Shown here: one piece after another, positions 8,462 through 10,903 of the stretch
Layout: each line of letters begins with the position of its first letter
Numbering within the stretch: position 1 is the first letter of the stretch
Translations under genes and position numbers: made by a program
Source: JBFISM01 sp041608535
GTDB lineage: Bacteria > Actinomycetota > Acidimicrobiia > Spongiisociales > UBA5794
Direction: 5' to 3'
DNA: 10,903 nucleotides
NCBI GenBank assembly: GCA_041608535.1
Contig: JBFISM010000124.1
Span: forward strand, 1 to 10,903
The notes under the pieces: model-generated
The model's input: only the letters and a program-made list of their open reading frames with translations
The model's database searches: none
What the model was told of the DNA's origin: nothing

Positions 8462-8546
8462 GTCGGAGTGGCGGAATTGGTAGACGCGCTAGGTTGAGGG
8501 CCTAGTGAGCTAATAGCTCGTGGAGGTTCGAGTCCTCTCTCCGACA
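8462..8546 (+). tRNA. tRNA-Leu(GAG)
   Basis: The acceptor stem pairs GTCGGAG (8462-8468) with CTCCGAC (8539-8545), followed by discriminator A8546. The 3' CCA is not encoded. The D arm contains AATTGGTAGAC. The anticodon stem CTAGG/CCTAG (8489-8493 / 8501-8505) encloses loop TTGAGGG with anticodon GAG at 8496-8498, reading CUC and CUU. The long variable arm (GAGCT-AAT-AGCTC) marks a class II tRNA. The T arm is GAGG-TTCGAGT-CCTC. All stems are perfect, so it should be functional. A wrecked serine recombinase lies directly behind it on the other strand. Confidence 0.97.
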
Positions 8547-9395
8547 CTCGACTCAACTACACGTGGCCGGGATTCGACGATGACCCGGCCGTCTTGGTGG
8601 TAGGTGATGTCGATCCCCATCTCGGCGTAGACCTTCGCCTTGTGTGCCGGGTCCGTTGCGGTGAGGGTGGCGGTGATGTCCTGTAGGCTGGCGACGAGGG
8701 CTTCGACGTCCTCGGCGGTCAGCCTGGTAGTTGGGGTTCGGCCGAGGAGGGCTTCGAGCCGGCGCCGCTCCTGGTAGGTCTCGGCGATCCACTTGCCCAC
8801 CGCTGAGGCGGCTTCGGGTCGGTCCTCACGATGGCGCAGTAATTGTCGAGCTCACGGTCGAGCTCGCGGATGCGTTCCCGGATCTGGCGCGCTTCTTCCT
8901 CGGTGTCGGGTTGCGCGGCAGCGGCGAGCTGGGCACAGGTGTCGTCTAGGTGCTCATCGGTGAACAGCTCGCCGACCCACGAGGCGGGTGAGGCACGATG
9001 CTGTCCTCCCGGACGTAGATCGTCGCGGGATGATCGCGATGGTTGGCGGGGTCGTTGCGGTGGATCTGGCAGCGGTAGTAGGGGCCTGGACGACCTCTCA
9101 CTCCTCCCGGGTGATCAGAGCCTGGTGGCTGGGTTCCTCGGACCAGAACCATTCGGAGGGGTCGTTCCACCGCATCCGGGTCTGGTGGCCGAGCCCGACA
9201 TCGTGGACGTCGATGAGGGCCTCGTCGCGGCGCTGCTTGTTCCACACTTGGTGGCCGGTGTAGCGAGGGTTCTCCAAGATGGCCCGCACCGCGGTGAATC
9301 TCCACTCGGGTCCGTTGGCGAGCCGATGCCGGTTACGACCGGGTCTGACCCGGAGGGGGAGAGGATGCCGTCGGCGGTGAGGCCCCCGCCCGCTC
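8510..9395 (-). pseudogene. Broken large serine recombinase (C-terminal remains)
   Basis: Fragments in three minus-strand frames assemble in order into the C-terminal half of a large serine recombinase. LTADGILSPSGSDP (from about 9381) is followed by GRNRHRLANGPEWRFTAV and ILENPRYTGHQVWNKQ of the recombinase domain, then RMRWNDPSEWFWSEEP. After a gap come PYYRCQIHRND and TIYVREDSIV from the end of the zinc ribbon, the coiled-coil stretch DEHLDDTCAQLAAAAQ, and GKWIAETYQERRRLEALLGR (8742-8799). The N-terminal catalytic domain with the active Ser is absent, a TGA stands just before LTADG, about 50 family residues with the zinc-binding cysteines are missing near 9090-9104, and single-base losses break the frame near 9340, 8986 and 8815. 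The last frame runs on into the antisense of the tRNA and stops at 8510; the true end was probably near 8550. It cannot be active. Confidence 0.85.
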
Positions 9396-9607
9396 ATCGC
9401 ATCACCTCCAGCACTACGTGCTCCGCTGCGATGCGAACACCGACCGTGGCGGAACAGATCGGGCGGGTGCGTCCGATCTGCCGGATCTGGTTGGAACGCA
9501 ACGCGCAATGACGCTCAAGGTTGCGAAACAATTGACTGAAAAGTGGTGGCACGCCGAGGTGGCGAGTCGTAGTTTTCGCGCGGTCGGGGCGGCCTGCCCC
9601 TCGTTGC
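9396..9607. other. Gene-free stretch behind the recombinase remains
   Basis: I see no convincing gene. A minus-strand frame ending at the TGA before the recombinase piece is open for about 40 codons (…QIRQIGRTRPICSATVG…), but it matches nothing I recognise and has no clear start. A small hairpin GGGGC-GGCCT-GCCCC (9586-9600) lies just before the next gene. TTGACT (9532-9537) and TAGTTT (9570-9575) look promoter-like but are 32 bases apart, too far to pair. Confidence 0.4.
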
Positions 9608-9608
9608 G

Positions 9609-9614
9609 AGGAGG
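9609..9614 (+). promoter_or_regulatory. Ribosome binding site deciding between two GTG starts
   Basis: AGGAGG lies two bases before GTG 9617 and five bases before GTG 9620. The spacing favours 9620. Confidence 0.65.
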
Positions 9615-9619
9615 CTGTG

Positions 9620-10282
9620 GTGTCGTTCAGGAAGATGGCCGGCTTCGCTGGTCTGGCATTTGTGGTGCTTTTCGTTACGTCTTCTTTCGTCTACGGGGGG
9701 GAACCACTTCTCGACTGGGCGACGCCGACGGCCGGGGTCGAGCAGATCGCCGGCCGCATCTTCGAGCACGGTAGTGGTAGCTACCTGCTCGCCGGAGCCC
9801 TTCGCGCGTTCGGTGCGGTGGCGTTGATCCCCTTTGCCGCCGGGTTCGCCATGCCCTTTTTCACCAGCGACCGTGAGCACTATGAAGGCTTCGGAGTGCT
9901 GATCGTCGCTGCGCTCGTGGCCGCCAGTACCACCATCGGTGCCGCTCTGGCGGCGCTGACGACCTTCGGCCTCTGGGTCGAAGACCTGGACGAGTCTTCG
10001 ATGCGAGCGCTGTGGGATCTCTCGAAAGCCGCATACGCCTTTTCGATCTTGCTCGTGATACCCGCGGCTGGCGGAGCCGCTGCCGCCATCATGCGACACG
10101 GCATGATGCCTAGGTGGTTCGGTTACCTCTCCGGGGTCGTGGCCCTGCTCGGACTGAGCGCCATCGCGGGCTTCCTCGAATTCAAAGGAGACGAACCGAT
10201 GGTCGTCCTGGCCGGGTTCCTCGGCATACTCGGCTGGGTGCTCACCGCCTCCATTGTCATGATCAGGGAACCAGCCGCGTAG
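9620..10282 (+). CDS. Six-helix membrane protein of unknown function
   Basis: The 220-residue protein is mostly hydrophobic, with six likely transmembrane helices at about 7-25, 54-80, 91-117, 135-157, 165-187 and 193-215. A first outer loop of about 28 residues separates helices 1 and 2. Short polar loops include TSDREHYEG (82-90) and WVEDLDESSMRALWDLSKA (119-137). I see no catalytic motif, metal site or nucleotide-binding loop. The layout recalls small integral membrane families of the DUF4386 kind common in actinobacteria, but this is a guess from topology only. GTG 9620 is preferred over GTG 9617 by its spacing to AGGAGG. The gene stands alone between the recombinase remains and a structured intergenic region. 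It shows no decay, so it was probably not part of the broken element. Confidence 0.8.
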   Translation: MSFRKMAGFAGLAFVVLFVTSSFVYGGEPLLDWATPTAGVEQIAGRIFEHGSGSYLLAGALRAFGAVALIPFAAGFAMPFFTSDREHYEGFGVLIVAALVAASTTIGAALAALTTFGLWVEDLDESSMRALWDLSKAAYAFSILLVIPAAGGAAAAIMRHGMMPRWFGYLSGVVALLGLSAIAGFLEFKGDEPMVVLAGFLGILGWVLTASIVMIREPAA

Positions 10283-10369
10283 GACCGCAGCCTCCCCGTA
10301 CCGAGCGGCGAGATCGAAACTCAAGTGAAGTGCCTAGCGGTCGCATTGCTCGGGGTATACGTCTTGCAG

Positions 10370-10426
10370 TAGGAGCCAGGATCGGCAATTGCCGATTCCG
10401 GGCGGCGCTTTCCGACCTTGCTCCTA
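10370..10426. repeat. Inverted repeat arms enclosing a 16-bp palindrome
   Basis: TAGGAGCCAGG (10370-10380) and CCTTGCTCCTA (10416-10426) are 11-base inverted arms with one mismatch. Directly inside the left arm lies the perfect palindrome ATCGGCAATTGCCGAT (10381-10396). As RNA this would give an outer stem with a hairpin on its left side; as DNA the palindrome could bind a dimeric regulator. Confidence 0.7.
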
Positions 10427-10445
10427 GGGATCGGATACCGATCCC
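10427..10445 (+). terminator. Perfect hairpin after the membrane-protein gene (terminator or operator)
   Basis: GGGATCGG (10427-10434) pairs with CCGATCCC (10438-10445) around an ATA loop. It abuts the preceding inverted repeat without a spare base. No T-run follows, so it may be a terminator-like structure for the membrane gene or an operator-like 19-bp repeat 142 bases before the lipoprotein gene. Confidence 0.5.
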
Positions 10446-10570
10446 CACACCTCAAGGATCGGGCATCCGGTGCGGGTGACTCGACGAATTCTCGGTACCG
10501 GTCAGGACCTACACGGCGACGTGATTCGCAATAACCGACCGGCCCAACCCTGAATCGCCTTTGGCACGAG

Positions 10571-10578
10571 AAAGGAGG
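10571..10578 (+). promoter_or_regulatory. Strong ribosome binding site of the lipoprotein gene
   Basis: AAAGGAGG lies eight bases before ATG 10587 and is a near-full complement of the 16S anti-Shine-Dalgarno, the best in the window together with that of the binding-protein gene. Confidence 0.85.
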
Positions 10579-10586
10579 ATTGGATC

Positions 10587-10903
10587 ATGAGACTCTCCCG
10601 AAACCGGTATGGCCCGCTCCTGGTGGCTGCAATCCTCTTCGCTGTGATCGGATCGGCCTGCGCAGACGCCGAGGTCGAACCCGATCGGGCTACCTCGGTG
10701 ACAACAGGGGCTCCGACAACGGTGGCTGCGTCGCCCGCCGGGCTCGATTGTCAAGACGAAGGACGAATGATCGGCCACGGCGACCCAGCACCTGAGTTTG
10801 CTGGTTTCGCCACGCCGGAGGAGGCGGTCCGTTCCATCGCCTCCACCTTCTCTGTAAGCGGCACCCCGAAGCACCTCGAGGGCGATACTTGGGTCATCGT
10901 GTC
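10587..10903 (+). CDS. Putative lipoprotein of unknown function (5' part, runs off the window)
   Basis: The frame is open from ATG 10587 to the window end (105 codons). Residues 1-24 form a signal peptide: basic RLSRNR, then hydrophobic PLLVAAILFAVIGSA. Cys25 in GSAC is a plausible lipidation site, followed by a linker rich in Thr, Ala, Ser and Pro (about 36-52), like the binding protein at the left of the window. The mature part starts near LDCQDEG (53-59) and includes ATPEEAVRSIAS, which suggests a folded extracellular domain. I recognise no family from this part. The start is secure because of AAAGGAGG at the right distance. Antisense and out-of-frame alternatives over this stretch look like shadows. 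Confidence 0.8.
   Translation, partial: MRLSRNRYGPLLVAAILFAVIGSACADAEVEPDRATSVTTGAPTTVAASPAGLDCQDEGRMIGHGDPAPEFAGFATPEEAVRSIASTFSVSGTPKHLEGDTWVIV

Larger units (their letters stand above)
10283..10586. other. 304-base intergenic region with inverted-repeat cluster
   Basis: No reading frame here looks coding. The middle part (10370-10445) is a dense series of inverted repeats, listed separately. GGATCGG recurs three times as a direct repeat (10379, 10428, 10456). TATACG at 10356-10361 could be a -10, but no -35 accompanies it. The last 16 bases hold a strong ribosome binding site for the lipoprotein gene. Confidence 0.6.

Noticed and set aside
8269..8556. Minus-strand frame with GLEPPRAISS-like peptide
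   Set aside because: This is the usual false peptide from the antisense of tRNA-Leu joined to the tandem repeat.
8843..9511. Plus-strand open frame of 222 codons over the recombinase remains
   Set aside because: The minus strand carries recognisable recombinase segments in order; the plus frame is Ser/Arg-rich shadow sequence.
10493..10500. CGGTACCG palindrome before the lipoprotein gene
   Set aside because: Eight-base palindromes are frequent by chance; no partner site or spacing supports a function.

Overview
The window reads as high-GC actinobacterial DNA, most like the Acidimicrobiia. This is an inference from GTG and TTG start codons beside strong Shine-Dalgarno sites, lipoproteins with Thr/Ala/Glu-rich linkers after the lipobox, a tRNA without an encoded CCA end, and the protein families present. 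No taxonomic search was possible.

Left part (about 1-6465): a complete plus-strand peptide-type ABC importer. It encodes a lipid-anchored solute-binding protein, two DppB/DppC-type permeases and two DppD/DppF-type ATPases. The binding-protein gene is separated from the permeases by about 180 bases holding two perfect hairpins. The four downstream genes are close-packed, and the two ATPase genes share an ATGA stop/start overlap. The first permease carries an unusual insertion of about 55 residues with two extra hydrophobic segments.

Middle part (6528-8546): a COG2403-type P-loop GTPase related to cyclic 2,3-diphosphoglycerate synthetase, a small MaoC-type (Rv0130/NodN-like) hydratase, four tandem copies of a short hairpin-forming repeat, and a class II tRNA-Leu(GAG) with its own -10 element.

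Right part (8510-10903): on the minus strand, immediately behind the tRNA, lies the wreck of a large serine recombinase. The catalytic half and the zinc-ribbon core are gone, and three single-base frameshifts break the rest. It probably marks an old tRNA-associated integration. It is followed by a plus-strand gene for a six-helix membrane protein of unknown function, a 304-base gap with a dense cluster of inverted repeats, and the 5' part of a new lipoprotein gene that runs off the window.

The transporter would bring peptides or similar small solutes into the cell. The GTPase and hydratase may be transcribed in the same direction after it, but nothing in the sequence ties them to the imported substrate. 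I found no CRISPR array, intact mobile element or clearly novel multi-gene system. The most unusual items are the tandem repeat at the tRNA promoter, the recombinase fossil, the inverted-repeat cluster near 10370-10445 and the extended permease.
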